From: Rhodospirillaceae bacterium
Lineage (GTDB): Bacteria; Pseudomonadota; Alphaproteobacteria; Bin65
Assembly: GCA_028819475.1 (NCBI GenBank)
Contig: JAPPLJ010000055.1
Span: 11,957 to 72,451 of the forward strand
Length of the DNA stretch: 60,495 nucleotides
Direction of reading: 5' to 3'
The notes under the pieces are model-generated. The model searched no databases. It saw nothing but the letters and a program-made list of their open reading frames with translations, and was not told where the DNA came from. Positions within the stretch are counted from its first letter, which is position 1. Every line of letters starts with the position of its first letter. Shown here piece after piece: positions 1 through 8,567 of the stretch. The translations under genes were made by a program, and so were the position numbers.

Positions 1-66
1 CCCCCGGTCGATCCCCCGGTCGATCCCCCGGTCGATCCCCCGGTCGATCCCCCGGTCGATCCCCCG
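1..66. repeat. 12-bp tandem repeat at the window edge
   Basis: Five consecutive copies of CCCCCGGTCGAT fill the first 60 bases and a sixth, degenerate unit follows. The array runs off the left edge, so its true copy number is unknown. A 12-bp unit would keep reading frame, but no gene is seen to include it. Confidence 0.9.
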
Positions 67-204
67 GCCGTGACAGCAGCCGGGGCGGGCGTTGGTAGAG
101 AAACCCGGTCGCCTTGTGAAACGCATTTTCTTGCGCAATTCGATAGCGAAACTGTTATGCTAACGAGAGACCGTGATCGTCCGTGAGGAAATCCCGATGC
201 CGTC

Positions 205-1146
205 ATGCTGAAGCATTCCGCCGGGCCGCTGCCCCGGATCGCCGCCCTGCGCGCGTTCGACGCCGCAGCACGCCATGTGAGCTTCGCCCGCGCCGCCGAG
301 GAACTGGAGGTCCACCAGCCCGCCGTCAGCCGCTACGTCGCGGAACTGGAGCGCGAGATCGGGGTCCGGCTGTTCGAACGCGACCGCCGCGCCGTGGTCC
401 TCACGCCGGCGGGGGAGGTCTTCCATCGCGCCGTCGCCATCGGCCTGGAGCGCATTGCTGCGGGCGCGCTTTCGGCCGCGAGCCTGGCGGAGGACGAGCG
501 GGTCGTGATCGCCTGCGGCGGCGCCACCTCGGAGATGTTCCTGAGACCGCGGCTTAGGGACGTGCATCGGGAGCTGGGCGAGAACGCGGTCGTCCGCCTG
601 CTGCATTGCGAGGAAAGCTATCTGGAGCGCCCGAACGTGATGGAAACCGACAGGATCGACCTGCTCGCGAGCTACCATAGCGTCGACGGCGTGCCCGGCG
701 ACGAGGTGGCGGTCTTCCCCGAAGCGATGGCGCCGGTGTGCTCGCCCGGCTTTGCCGGGGCGCATGAGGACATCCTGCGCCTGCCTGTCGCGGAGTGGGG
801 CGCGCTGCCGTTTCTCAGCTTCGCGCGGCCGAGCCTCGGCTGGGCGACCTGGGACGACTGGTTCGAGGCCGCCGGGCGTCCGGAGCCCGCGCCGCGCTAC
901 CGCAACTACGACGACTATGTCTACATGATCGACGCGGCCATCGCGGGACAGGGTCTCGCCCTGGGCTGGCGGAACTTCGTCGGCCGCTATCTCGACGCGG
1001 GGACGCTGGTCGCGGCCGGGGGCGGCTTCGTCGCGTTCGGACGGCCCTTTGCGGTCAGGCTCACCGGGTATGGCCGCCAGCGCCCGGTCGCCCGCCGCTG
1101 CCTCGACGCCTTCGCCTCGCTGGCACTCGAAACCGCGCGCGGCTGA
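205..1146 (+). CDS. LysR-family transcriptional regulator
   Basis: A 313-residue protein with a LysR winged helix-turn-helix at about residues 10-68 (RHVSFARAAEELEVHQPAVS, then LEREIGVRLFERD) and a periplasmic-binding-type effector domain behind it. The start shape ('LPRIAALRAFDAAARH') resembles GcvA/AmpR-type LysR proteins. No divergent target gene is visible because the window begins 200 bp upstream, so the regulated pathway is unknown. It converges on the recombinase gene that follows. Family assignment is firm and the role is not. Confidence 0.9.
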   Translation: MLKHSAGPLPRIAALRAFDAAARHVSFARAAEELEVHQPAVSRYVAELEREIGVRLFERDRRAVVLTPAGEVFHRAVAIGLERIAAGALSAASLAEDERVVIACGGATSEMFLRPRLRDVHRELGENAVVRLLHCEESYLERPNVMETDRIDLLASYHSVDGVPGDEVAVFPEAMAPVCSPGFAGAHEDILRLPVAEWGALPFLSFARPSLGWATWDDWFEAAGRPEPAPRYRNYDDYVYMIDAAIAGQGLALGWRNFVGRYLDAGTLVAAGGGFVAFGRPFAVRLTGYGRQRPVARRCLDAFASLALETARG

Positions 1147-1198
1147 ACGCGCCGGCCCGGCCCTCCGGGCGCTCCCGCCGCGCCCGAAACCGAGCCGC

Positions 1199-2164
1199 TC
1201 ACTTCCGGCCCTGCTTGCGGGCGAGCTTGGCGGCGGCGCTGCGCTTCGCCAGCAGCCGCTCGCCGTAGCGGTTGACCATGGATGCCGACCTCCACCGCCC
1301 GGCCTGGAGGATCGCCGGCAGTTCGATCCCGGCGGCGATCATGTCCTGGGCCGCGCCGACCCTGGCGCTGTGCCCCGAGAGGCCCCGCACCACCGAGGCC
1401 GGCAGGCCGGCCCTGCGCGCCATGCGCTTGAAGATGCGCGCCACCTGGCCCGGCGGCAGGGCGCCAAGGACCGTCCCGCCCTTGTCGAGGGAGCGGAACA
1501 GGTAGCCGTCCCCGACGCCGGCGCGCTTGCGCCAGCGTTTCACCAGCCTGAGGCTGTCCGGCCCGACCCAGACGATCTCGCCCTGGCCCTCTCCGTCGGT
1601 CTTGGAGCGGCGCACCAGCAGCGTGCCGTGGCCGCCGACCTCCTCGAGCAGGTCGGAGACCTGCAACGAGGTCAGCTCCGAGCGCCGGAGCATCGCGTCG
1701 TAGGCGACGGCGAGCAGGGCGCAGTTGCGGTCGTCGATCAGCCGGTCCCCGGCGGCCTCCAGCATGCGCACCCGGAGGGGCCAGGTCAGCCCGAGCGCCT
1801 GGGCCTGGCGGCGGCCGTTGGTTTGGTGCATGCGCTTGAGGGCGAGCTTGACCGGCGGGCTCGCAACCGTGCCGCCGGCGCCCACGGCGCGGTGAGCCAA
1901 GGCGATGGTGGCGACGTAGCGGCGCACGGAGGCCGGCGCGCGGACCTCGGCCATGGCGTCGACGAAGGCCGCGACCGTCTCCGGTGCCGCCGGCAGCGCG
2001 CGCCTGCTCTCGCCGGCGCACCAGCCCGCGTAGATGCGGAGGTCGGAGCGAACTGCCCGCCCGGTGTTGCCGACGAGCGCGTCTGCGGTCTCCCGGACGA
2101 AGTCTCCGAGCCGCTCCCCGGGCGCAGGCGCGCCGTCCGCCGCCGGCGTCCCTGTAACGTTCAA
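1199..2164 (-). CDS. tyrosine recombinase / integrase
   Basis: A 321-residue site-specific recombinase. It has a SAM-like core-binding domain (about 15-110) and a catalytic domain with the expected residues: Arg160 in MLRRSEL, Lys188 in RRSKTD, His265 and Arg268 in GHSARVG, Trp291 in GRW in place of the second His, and the nucleophile Tyr300 in VNRYGE. The start appears to be TTG. It is XerC/phage-integrase-like but shorter than many prophage integrases, and there is no excisionase beside it. It may belong to the same accessory region as the integrase at 7.2-8.4 kb. All catalytic residues are present, so it is probably active. Confidence 0.88.
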   Translation of the reverse strand: MNVTGTPAADGAPAPGERLGDFVRETADALVGNTGRAVRSDLRIYAGWCAGESRRALPAAPETVAAFVDAMAEVRAPASVRRYVATIALAHRAVGAGGTVASPPVKLALKRMHQTNGRRQAQALGLTWPLRVRMLEAAGDRLIDDRNCALLAVAYDAMLRRSELTSLQVSDLLEEVGGHGTLLVRRSKTDGEGQGEIVWVGPDSLRLVKRWRKRAGVGDGYLFRSLDKGGTVLGALPPGQVARIFKRMARRAGLPASVVRGLSGHSARVGAAQDMIAAGIELPAILQAGRWRSASMVNRYGERLLAKRSAAAKLARKQGRK

Positions 2165-2785
2165 CGCGGACCCTCATGCATGGGCGGCCTCCGGGACGCG
2201 GTCGGACCCGCTCCCGGAGCCTGTGGCGGCGAACCGTAGACCGACCGCCTGCCGGCGCGCGTCCCCGACATTGGGGAGAGGCGGGAAGATTCCGGCCGGG
2301 TCCCGGTCGGACCGCGTCCGGATTTAGCCCCCCGGCGGGCGGAAGGGGAAATGCCGATCCGGGGAATCTGTATGCCGCCGGGGCCATGTCGGCGGGCGGG
2401 CCGACCGCGTCCGTGCCGCCGCCGCGAATGCAACCCGCCGGCGCGCCCCGCCCCGCAAAGCCTTGCTGTCCGCCGCCTCCGGCGCATCGGCCGGGTGCGT
2501 CCCGGACCGCGAATGGGCGCCTGCGTCCGGCAGCGCCCCGGCCCGCCATCCGATCCCATAAGGGGGAAGCTGTCCGCCCATAGGAAATTCCACTTGGACA
2601 CAAGCGCCGGGCGTCCGCATGTGCCGGGCAGGCCATGCGAGAGGGCTCCGGAGAAAAGCAGACTGCGGCGTACCGAATGGAAGACCACGGAACACGGGAA
2701 CGGACAGAAGCGGCAAGGCCACGAGGCGCGGCGGCCCGCCGGCCCGGACCGGGGCCGGACCGTTCCCGGACCGGTGCGCGCTGAG
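2165..2785. other. non-coding stretch holding repeat copy A
   Basis: About 620 bp between the recombinase and the next LysR gene with no convincing gene; open frames here are GC-rich artefacts. It contains the first copy of the dispersed repeat (2351-2640) and a half-site CATTGGGGAGA near 2269 resembling one arm of the palindrome at 58433. Confidence 0.6.
2351..2640 (+). repeat. dispersed ~280-bp repeat, copy A
   Basis: This segment matches 4448-4727 along its whole length in the same orientation, with interruptions. The best conserved parts are the left end (ATGCCGATC.GGG.AATC), a middle block around AAGCC.TGCTGTCCGCC, and the right end, where CCCATAAGG, GCCCATAGGAAA, CTTGGACACA and GCGTCCGCATGTGCC recur in order. 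No frame gives a recognisable protein. Confidence 0.75.
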
Positions 2786-3724
2786 ATGTTCGAGCGGCGC
2801 AGCGACCTGGTCCGGCTCCTGGCCGTCGCCGACGCCGAGAGGATCGTCGCCGCCGCCGACCGCCTCGCCATGACCCAGCCCGCGCTCAGCCGCATCCTCG
2901 CCCGCCTGGAGCGCGAGTTCGGCGCAAGCCTGTTCGAGCGCCTGCCGTCCGGCATCCGACCCACCCGCGTCGGCGCCCTGGCGATCGACCACGCGCGCCG
3001 CATCCTGCGCGAGGTCGAGGACGGCGAGGAGGCGGTGACCGCGGCGATCGCCGGGCGCACCGGCCGCTTCCGGGTGACCGCGCCGCCGCTCTGGATGCAG
3101 GCCGTGATCGCGCCCGCCGTCCAGGCGTTCCACGCCGCCTTCCCCGAGGTCGAGCTCAAGCTGCGCACCGCCGTCTGGCGCGAGGGCGTGCACCAGCTCA
3201 TCGACGGGCGCAGCGATCTCCATTGCGGCGGCATCGACACCGGCGAAGCCCTGCCGGCGCATCTCCGGCGCGAGCGCTTCCCCGACGTGACCGCCGGCGT
3301 CGTCGCCGCCAACGGTCATCCGCTCCACGCCGCCGGGCCGCAACCCCGCGACCTGACCTCCTGGCCCTGGATCGACTTCGACGAGCCGGCCCGAGGCGAG
3401 GCCCGAGCAGACCTTCCCTCCCTGGCCGCAATCCTCGACGAGCTGCGCGAACTCACCGGCGGGCCTGCGCGCGCCGTCCTCCGCGCAGGCTCTGCCGGCC
3501 TGACCCTGCTGGCGGCCGGACCGTGGCTCGCCTGGCTGCCGCTCGATCTGCTCGACCGGCTGCCCGGAACGCCGCTTCGGGCCCTGCCGCTCGCCTTCGG
3601 CCGCCGTCGCTACCCCACCGGCTTGATCGCCCGGCGCTCGGCCGAGGACCTGGAGCCGTTCCGCATGCTTGAGGCGGCCTTGCGCGACGCCATGCCCGGC
3701 CGTAGCGGCGGTACGCCCGGGTAG
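2786..3724 (+). CDS. LysR-family transcriptional regulator
   Basis: A 312-residue LysR protein. The helix-turn-helix is at about 5-60 (AADRLAMTQPALSRILARLE, then FGASLFERLPSGIRPT), followed by an effector domain of usual length. ATG at 2786 is chosen because it puts the HTH at the N-terminus; upstream in-frame sequence is repeat copy A and carries no domain. The residues 'RLPSGIRPTRVG' are typical of GbpR/CbbR-like members. The neighbouring target is not evident, and the Slam pair downstream on the same strand is possible but unproven. Confidence 0.87.
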   Translation: MFERRSDLVRLLAVADAERIVAAADRLAMTQPALSRILARLEREFGASLFERLPSGIRPTRVGALAIDHARRILREVEDGEEAVTAAIAGRTGRFRVTAPPLWMQAVIAPAVQAFHAAFPEVELKLRTAVWREGVHQLIDGRSDLHCGGIDTGEALPAHLRRERFPDVTAGVVAANGHPLHAAGPQPRDLTSWPWIDFDEPARGEARADLPSLAAILDELRELTGGPARAVLRAGSAGLTLLAAGPWLAWLPLDLLDRLPGTPLRALPLAFGRRRYPTGLIARRSAEDLEPFRMLEAALRDAMPGRSGGTPG

Positions 3725-3735
3725 GGCGCGCGGCG

Positions 3736-4032
3736 GTGACAAGCCCGCGTCCGACCGGCGCCGGCCGGCAGCGGATCGAAGCGCTGGAACGGGAGAACCG
3801 GGAGTTGCTCCGGGCCAACGACTCCCTGCTCGCCGCCCTGGAGGAGGTCATGCGCGGAACGCAGCCGGCGCCCGTGTCGCCGCGATCCGGCAAGGGCCAC
3901 ACCGTGGGCGCGCCGGCACCTGCGTCGATGGAGAGCCGCACCCGGCCGGACGAAACCGCGCAACGGGATGCGGCCCTCGACGGAGAGGCGCCCTGGGAGA
4001 CCGTGCTCGTCCCGCGAGGCACGTCACGGTGA
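3736..4032 (+). CDS. small coiled-coil protein, hypothetical
   Basis: A possible 98-residue protein with a GTG start, 11 nt after the LysR stop. Residues 13-38 (RIEALERENRELLRANDSLL) form a leucine-zipper-like coiled coil; the rest is low-complexity. The zipper looks like the OrfA oligomerisation helix of IS3-family transposases, but no HTH or DDE partner is present. It could be a fragment of such a gene, a small adaptor co-translated with the regulator, or a chance frame. Confidence 0.4.
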   Translation: MTSPRPTGAGRQRIEALERENRELLRANDSLLAALEEVMRGTQPAPVSPRSGKGHTVGAPAPASMESRTRPDETAQRDAALDGEAPWETVLVPRGTSR

Positions 4033-4783
4033 CGAGCGATCGGGAGAGCCGCCAACGCCTCAGTGCGCCAGCCCGACGATCGCCCCGAGCCGAAATGCGG
4101 CGGGACATGCCGGTTGTGGATCAGTGGCTTTGGTCAGCGAGCTTGTCGGAGCAAAGACCGATCGGCGACGCAATCACCCCCGGCGTCCTGACCGCCGCCT
4201 TGCCCGGCTCCCGGCTCATGGCGAAATCCTCGCCGGGCCGGACCGCGCCCGTCTTCGCTGACAAGTCGCTGATATGGCCCCGTGCTGCGACCGCGTTTCC
4301 CGCCATCCTCGACTGCGCTACAGGAAGCAGTGTCCGGGCGGAATGACGCCGGGCGCGATGATCTCCAGCCGCCGCCCGTCGTCCCCGTCCCGGCAGAAGA
4401 GTCGGCGACGGGTCAGGCCCGCTGGCGGCCCGGCCGCACGATCTGCAATGCCGATCGGGGCAATCCGCACGCCGGTCGGGCCATCGCGGCGGGCCGGCCG
4501 GCCTCGCCGGCGCTCCGCTGCGGATGCCGGCGGCCGCCGTGCCGGCCCCGCGAAGCCCTGCTGTCCGCCGGGTCCGGAGCCCGGGCCGGGAGCGTTCCGG
4601 CGTCCGCGTCTGCCGGAACCCCGGACCGCCGTCCGGCCCCATAAGGCGAAGCTATCAGCCCATAGGAAAAACCTCTTGGACACAGCTTCCGGGCGTCCGC
4701 ATGTGCCCGGCAGGCCAGCCGAGTGGGTTGCGACCGCAAAGCGGCCGACGGGCGGTGGCCAAGGCTGCGCAGGAGGATCGAAA
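4033..4783. other. non-coding stretch holding repeat copy B
   Basis: About 750 bp without a supportable gene. The right half is the second copy of the dispersed repeat; the left half shows nothing recognisable. The lipoprotein gene starts just downstream, so its promoter must lie in or after the repeat. Confidence 0.6.
4448..4727 (+). repeat. dispersed ~280-bp repeat, copy B
   Basis: Second copy of the segment at 2351-2640, same orientation, about 2.1 kb away. It ends roughly 55 bp before the start of the surface-lipoprotein gene. The pair of direct motifs CCCATAAGG and CCCATAGG, about 20 bp apart, is kept in both copies. Confidence 0.75.
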
Positions 4784-5674
4784 ATGCGGCGTTCACGGAA
4801 TGCAGGAATCGCAATGGTTGCAGCGGCCGCCATGGCGGCGGCAGCGCTCTCCGGCTGCGGCGGCGGTTCGACCGTTTCGTCCGCCCAAGAGTCGGTTTCC
4901 AGCCCCTTCAGTCGGGGCGCCAGGGGGATTACGGTCGAGGTCAGCCGCGCGAGCGGCGAGCCGGCCGCCTTCGTGTTCTCGAAGGGTGGCGCGCCCTTGA
5001 CTGCGATCCCCACCCAGGACACTCACCGGCTTCTCGGGTTCTCGACGTCGGCCACGAACACGGCCTGGCCCGGGTCTGTCCGGCGAAACGACGCCTCCGT
5101 CCGTCCGAGCGAACGCATCGTTGCGTATTCCGACATCGAGGCGGAATCGGGCGGCACGGCGGACGACGACTACCTCCTCTTCGGCTACTGGAACAGCATC
5201 GGCGGCACCCGTGAGGTCGCGCCCTTCTACTGGGGACCGATGCCTTACACCGCCGATCTGCCGACGGCCGGCGCCTTCAGCTACAGCGGCGGCGCGGCGG
5301 GCCAGTACAGGAGCAGCCAGGCGAACTCGGTCGGGCACTTCACTGCGGACGTCCGGCTGGCTGTGGATTTCGGCCGCGCGGGCGGGCCGGTCCTGGATCT
5401 GGCCTTCGACAACTTCGCCCTCAGGAAGATCACGGCCCTCGACCCCCCGAACGCCGCCAGCTGGTCGTTCTCGTCGCGCAGCGTCCCCCTGACCGGCCCG
5501 AGCTTCGACCGGGCGGCCTTCTCCGGCGACGGCGGCACGTGGAGCGCAAGGTTCTTCGGTCCGTCCCGGGCCGCGCCGACCGGCGTCGCGGGCGCGTTCC
5601 GGGACGTGCCGATACCCGCCAGCATCAACCCTTCCGGCTTTTCGATAACCGGCAGCTATGCCGCAACCAGGTAG
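4784..5674 (+). CDS. TbpB-like surface lipoprotein, probable Slam substrate
   Basis: A 296-residue lipoprotein: signal peptide with a positive N-terminus, alanine-rich core and lipobox LSGC (lipidated Cys25), then a GGGS linker. The mature part is rich in Gly, aromatic and alternating residues (DDYLLFGYW, FTADVRLAVDFG, LDLAFDNFALRK), as in the C-terminal beta-barrel of transferrin-binding-protein-like lipoproteins. ATG 4784 follows the Shine-Dalgarno AGGAGG. The next gene, whose frame overlaps its last codons, encodes a Slam translocator; this arrangement suggests export to the outer face of the outer membrane. The ligand is unknown (iron source, haem or host protein are family precedents). 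Confidence 0.75.
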   Translation: MRRSRNAGIAMVAAAAMAAAALSGCGGGSTVSSAQESVSSPFSRGARGITVEVSRASGEPAAFVFSKGGAPLTAIPTQDTHRLLGFSTSATNTAWPGSVRRNDASVRPSERIVAYSDIEAESGGTADDDYLLFGYWNSIGGTREVAPFYWGPMPYTADLPTAGAFSYSGGAAGQYRSSQANSVGHFTADVRLAVDFGRAGGPVLDLAFDNFALRKITALDPPNAASWSFSSRSVPLTGPSFDRAAFSGDGGTWSARFFGPSRAAPTGVAGAFRDVPIPASINPSGFSITGSYAATR

Positions 5675-7187
5675 CCGCGGGTCCTGCGGCGCCGGTACAA
5701 GGGGGAGGCGGCGGTCCCCCCGACACCGTTCCCGGGGTCATCCCGGCGCGCCGCCAGCGACCGGGCGGGCGGTTGGAGGCCCCCGCCGGACCTTGCGGCC
5801 GCTGCTCGCCGTCCTGCTCGCCCTGGCGCTGCTGCCGGCCGCGGTCGCGACCGCGTCAACGGACCGCCCGCACCTCTCCGTCGACCCGGCGGTGAACCGC
5901 GCCCGCACGCTCATCAAGGCCGGCAGCCACGAGGCCGCCCTGGCGCTGCTGCGCCCGCTCGCCGCCGCGGCGGCGGGCCGGGCCGACCGCACCGACATCC
6001 GCTTCCTCACCGGCCTCGCCGCTACCCGCGCGGCGCAGCGGCCGGGAAGGCCGGAGACGGACCGGGACGCCCTGCTCGACGAGGCGATCGCCGCCTTCCG
6101 GGCCATCCTGGTCGAGCGGCCCGGCCTGGCGCGGGTGCGCCTCGAACTCGCCCGCGCCTTCTTCCTCAAGCGCGAGGACGGGCTGGCGCGAGACCAGTTC
6201 GAGCGCGTGCTGGCCGGCAGGCCGTCGCCGGCGGTCGCCGGCAATATCCGCCGCTTCCTGAATACGATGCGCGCGCGCAAGCGCTGGAGCGCGCATTTCG
6301 GCATGGCGCTCGCCTCGGACAGCAACCTCAACGCCGCCTCGGCGGACGACACGATCCACCTCCCCATATTCGGGGTGACGCTCCCCTTCCGCCGCGCCGC
6401 GGACGCCGGGCCAAAGGCGGGCCTCGGCGTTGCCGTGCGGGGCGGTGCCGAATACCGCTGGCCGCTGGGCGATCCCGTATCGGGGCGTCTCAGGCTCCGG
6501 CTCGGCGGCGACTTCTCGCGGGCCGAACACGGCCACAGCGCATTCGACCGCACCACCCTCTCGGTCCATGCCGGACCGCATTGGCTGGCGGACGCGGACA
6601 CCGAACTCGCCCTGCTCGCCAGCCTGCGCCGGCACTACGCCGCCGGCGAAGCCCACAGCCGGGAGGCCGGCCTGCGCTTCGAGGCCGGGCGCCGGCTCTC
6701 GCGCCGGCTCACCGCGCAGGCGCGGGCGTCGTGGCACCGCCGCGTCCACGCCGATGCCGGAAGCCGGGCCCTCGACGGGCCGGTGACGACGGCCTCGCTC
6801 GGGATCGCCTGGCTAGCGACGCCGCAGCTGCGCTTCGATGCCTTGGCAGGCTGGGCGCGCGAACGCGCCCGCTCGGAACGCTACCGCAACACGCGGCGCC
6901 GGGTTCGGCTCGGCGTCTCCGCCGCTTTGCCCTGGGGCTTCACCCTGGGAGGCGGGGCCGAGTGGCGCAGCACGGACTTTGACGGCCGCTGGTTCCTGCT
7001 CACGCTGGACAACGTGCCGCGCAGGGACCGTACCCGCGTCCTCTCCGCCTCGCTGTTCCACCGCGCCTTCACCCTGGGCGGCTTCAGCCCCCGGCTCACG
7101 CTGGTCCGGGAAACCCGCCGCTCCAACGCCCAGCTCCACGGCTACCGCCGCACCCGCGTCGATCTCGGCTTCGTGCGCCAATTCTAG
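5658..7187 (+). CDS. Slam-type surface lipoprotein assembly modifier
   Basis: Outer-membrane translocator that moves lipoproteins to the cell surface. The N-terminal half has TPR-like helices (LLRPLAAAAAGRADRTDIRF, then AIAAFRAILVERPGLARVRLELARAFFL). The C-terminal half is a beta-barrel of about 14 strands (DUF560 type) with alternating hydrophobic residues, starting near SAHFGMALASDSNLNA and ending in Phe, the usual outer-membrane signature. A hydrophobic signal sequence lies at residues 47-66. The first ATG (5658) overlaps the lipoprotein gene but leaves a long Arg/Gly-rich leader, so a downstream start such as TTG 5793 just before the signal peptide is plausible. Its pairing with the upstream lipoprotein is the normal Slam context. 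Confidence 0.8.
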   Translation: MPQPGSRGSCGAGTRGRRRSPRHRSRGHPGAPPATGRAVGGPRRTLRPLLAVLLALALLPAAVATASTDRPHLSVDPAVNRARTLIKAGSHEAALALLRPLAAAAAGRADRTDIRFLTGLAATRAAQRPGRPETDRDALLDEAIAAFRAILVERPGLARVRLELARAFFLKREDGLARDQFERVLAGRPSPAVAGNIRRFLNTMRARKRWSAHFGMALASDSNLNAASADDTIHLPIFGVTLPFRRAADAGPKAGLGVAVRGGAEYRWPLGDPVSGRLRLRLGGDFSRAEHGHSAFDRTTLSVHAGPHWLADADTELALLASLRRHYAAGEAHSREAGLRFEAGRRLSRRLTAQARASWHRRVHADAGSRALDGPVTTASLGIAWLATPQLRFDALAGWARERARSERYRNTRRRVRLGVSAALPWGFTLGGGAEWRSTDFDGRWFLLTLDNVPRRDRTRVLSASLFHRAFTLGGFSPRLTLVRETRRSNAQLHGYRRTRVDLGFVRQF

Positions 7188-7222
7188 GGCGGAGTGCGAC
7201 CGTGAGGGAACCCGAGTTTGGA

Positions 7223-8398
7223 TCACTCTGGTTGAGTCCGACTGAGGGCATCCAGTTTCGAAGCAAAGTGTTCCGCCGCTGCCCGGAGCGGTGCATCTGC
7301 TAAATGAGCGTAGCGCTTCGTCGTCGTCGGTGTCGTATGCCCCAGCAAGCGACCGACAATCTCCAGGCTCAGCCCGCTCGATACCAAGTGCGAGGCGTGC
7401 GTGTGCCGATTATCATGCAGCCGGTAGCCCTCGAGGTTCGCCTCGCGCTGCACTGAGCGCCAGAATTTCTTCAGCTCCGTAAGCGGCTTCCCAGGCACCT
7501 CGCCTGGAAAAAGGAACGGAACGTCCGGATCGGCATCGCGCCGCATCGACTGGAGCAGTGCAAGCGCCTGACCACTCAACGGCACATATTCGGTTCGCTT
7601 CTGCTTGGTGTGGTGCGATGGCTTTATCCAGACTCCACGATCGAAATGGATGTCGCGCCATTCCGCGTTGAGCACCTCGCCGATCCGCGCTCCTGTCAGG
7701 AGTTGCATTCGAACAGCGTCAGATGCACGCCTGTTGGGGTGCTCGCTCAACACGCGGAGCAGGCGCGCCAACTCCTCGTCGGAAAGCCAGCGCTCACGCC
7801 TGTACTCGACATATCTCGGCACACCCTTTGCCGGGTTATCGGCCCGCCAACCCCAGTCGACGGACAGCGAAAACATCTTTGAAAGCAGGGCAAGCAGTCG
7901 GTTGGCCTGATAAGGTCGATCTTTGAGCGATGCGTGCAGCACTGTGATATCGCGACGAGAAACACTCTCTACTTTCTTGTTGCCAAAATGGGGAAGGACA
8001 TACTTGCTGATCAACCCCCGGTCGTGCCGGACGCTTTGTGGTCGCTTCTTCGGAATAGCGTGCCGGTCCATGTATTCTACGGTAAGCTGCGCCACCGTCG
8101 GCGCTTTACGTTTCTCCTGCCGGTCCCTTGCCATGTCTCCGCCACCAATGGCATCTCCAAGGACACGGCGGGCTTCCAGCTTTGCCTGATGGAAGGTCAA
8201 CAGCGGACCGTGCTTGCCCAGGGTCATTCGTCGGGACTCACCCGTTTCGCGATTCCGATACTGGCAAACGTAGCTGCGCACCCCGGACGGCTTTACCCGT
8301 ACCCCGAAGCCCGGCAGATCGATGTCCCAATGGATGACGTCGGCCGGCGCCGGTGCGATCCGATCCACATATGTCTTCGTCAGTTTCGCTTTGGGCAT
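7223..8398 (-). CDS. phage-type integrase (tyrosine recombinase)
   Basis: A 391-residue integrase of the P4/CTX type. An N-terminal arm-binding domain (LPGFGVRVKPSG, then SYVCQYRNRETGESRRMTLG) is followed by a core-binding region (101-190) and a catalytic domain with Arg238 (TGARIGE), Lys265, His328/Arg331 (HDNRHTH), His354 (LLGHTTP) and Tyr363 (KRYAHL). ATG 8398 gives the usual family start MPKAKLTK; a longer frame upstream runs through the repeats at 8407-8437. A partial tRNA-Lys lies 170 bp upstream, which is the expected attachment context. The lower GC of its third positions compared with the neighbours supports transfer. Confidence 0.92.
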   Translation of the reverse strand: MPKAKLTKTYVDRIAPAPADVIHWDIDLPGFGVRVKPSGVRSYVCQYRNRETGESRRMTLGKHGPLLTFHQAKLEARRVLGDAIGGGDMARDRQEKRKAPTVAQLTVEYMDRHAIPKKRPQSVRHDRGLISKYVLPHFGNKKVESVSRRDITVLHASLKDRPYQANRLLALLSKMFSLSVDWGWRADNPAKGVPRYVEYRRERWLSDEELARLLRVLSEHPNRRASDAVRMQLLTGARIGEVLNAEWRDIHFDRGVWIKPSHHTKQKRTEYVPLSGQALALLQSMRRDADPDVPFLFPGEVPGKPLTELKKFWRSVQREANLEGYRLHDNRHTHASHLVSSGLSLEIVGRLLGHTTPTTTKRYAHLADAPLRAAAEHFASKLDALSRTQPE

Positions 8399-8406
8399 GG
8401 CATTTC

Positions 8407-8437
8407 GGGTAAGCACGGGGTAAGCATGGGGTAAGCA
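8407..8437 (+). repeat. three 11-bp direct repeats upstream of the integrase
   Basis: GGGTAAGCA occurs at 8407, 8418 and 8429, an exact 11-bp period, so the copies sit on one face of the helix. They lie just upstream of the integrase start. Arm-type integrase sites or a repressor site are the likely roles; this is inference from position. Confidence 0.7.
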
Positions 8438-8567
8438 TGAGATAGCGAAAATTAGCGCGTTCCTGTCGGCGTCGTCAATATGAATATCCAAACTAACTGA
8501 CTGTTATTATTTGATAAATCACATTCTTGGTAACAGAGAGCGCAAGTCTGTCAATCGGTCCAAATGC

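Noticed and set aside
1..60. CRISPR array
   Set aside because: The left-edge repeat is a simple head-to-tail 12-mer without spacers, and no cas gene is present in the window.
987..2636. Long minus-strand frame over the LysR, recombinase and repeat A regions
   Set aside because: Arg/Gly/Ala-rich low-complexity translation that runs opposite or out of frame to two clear genes, typical of GC-rich shadow frames.
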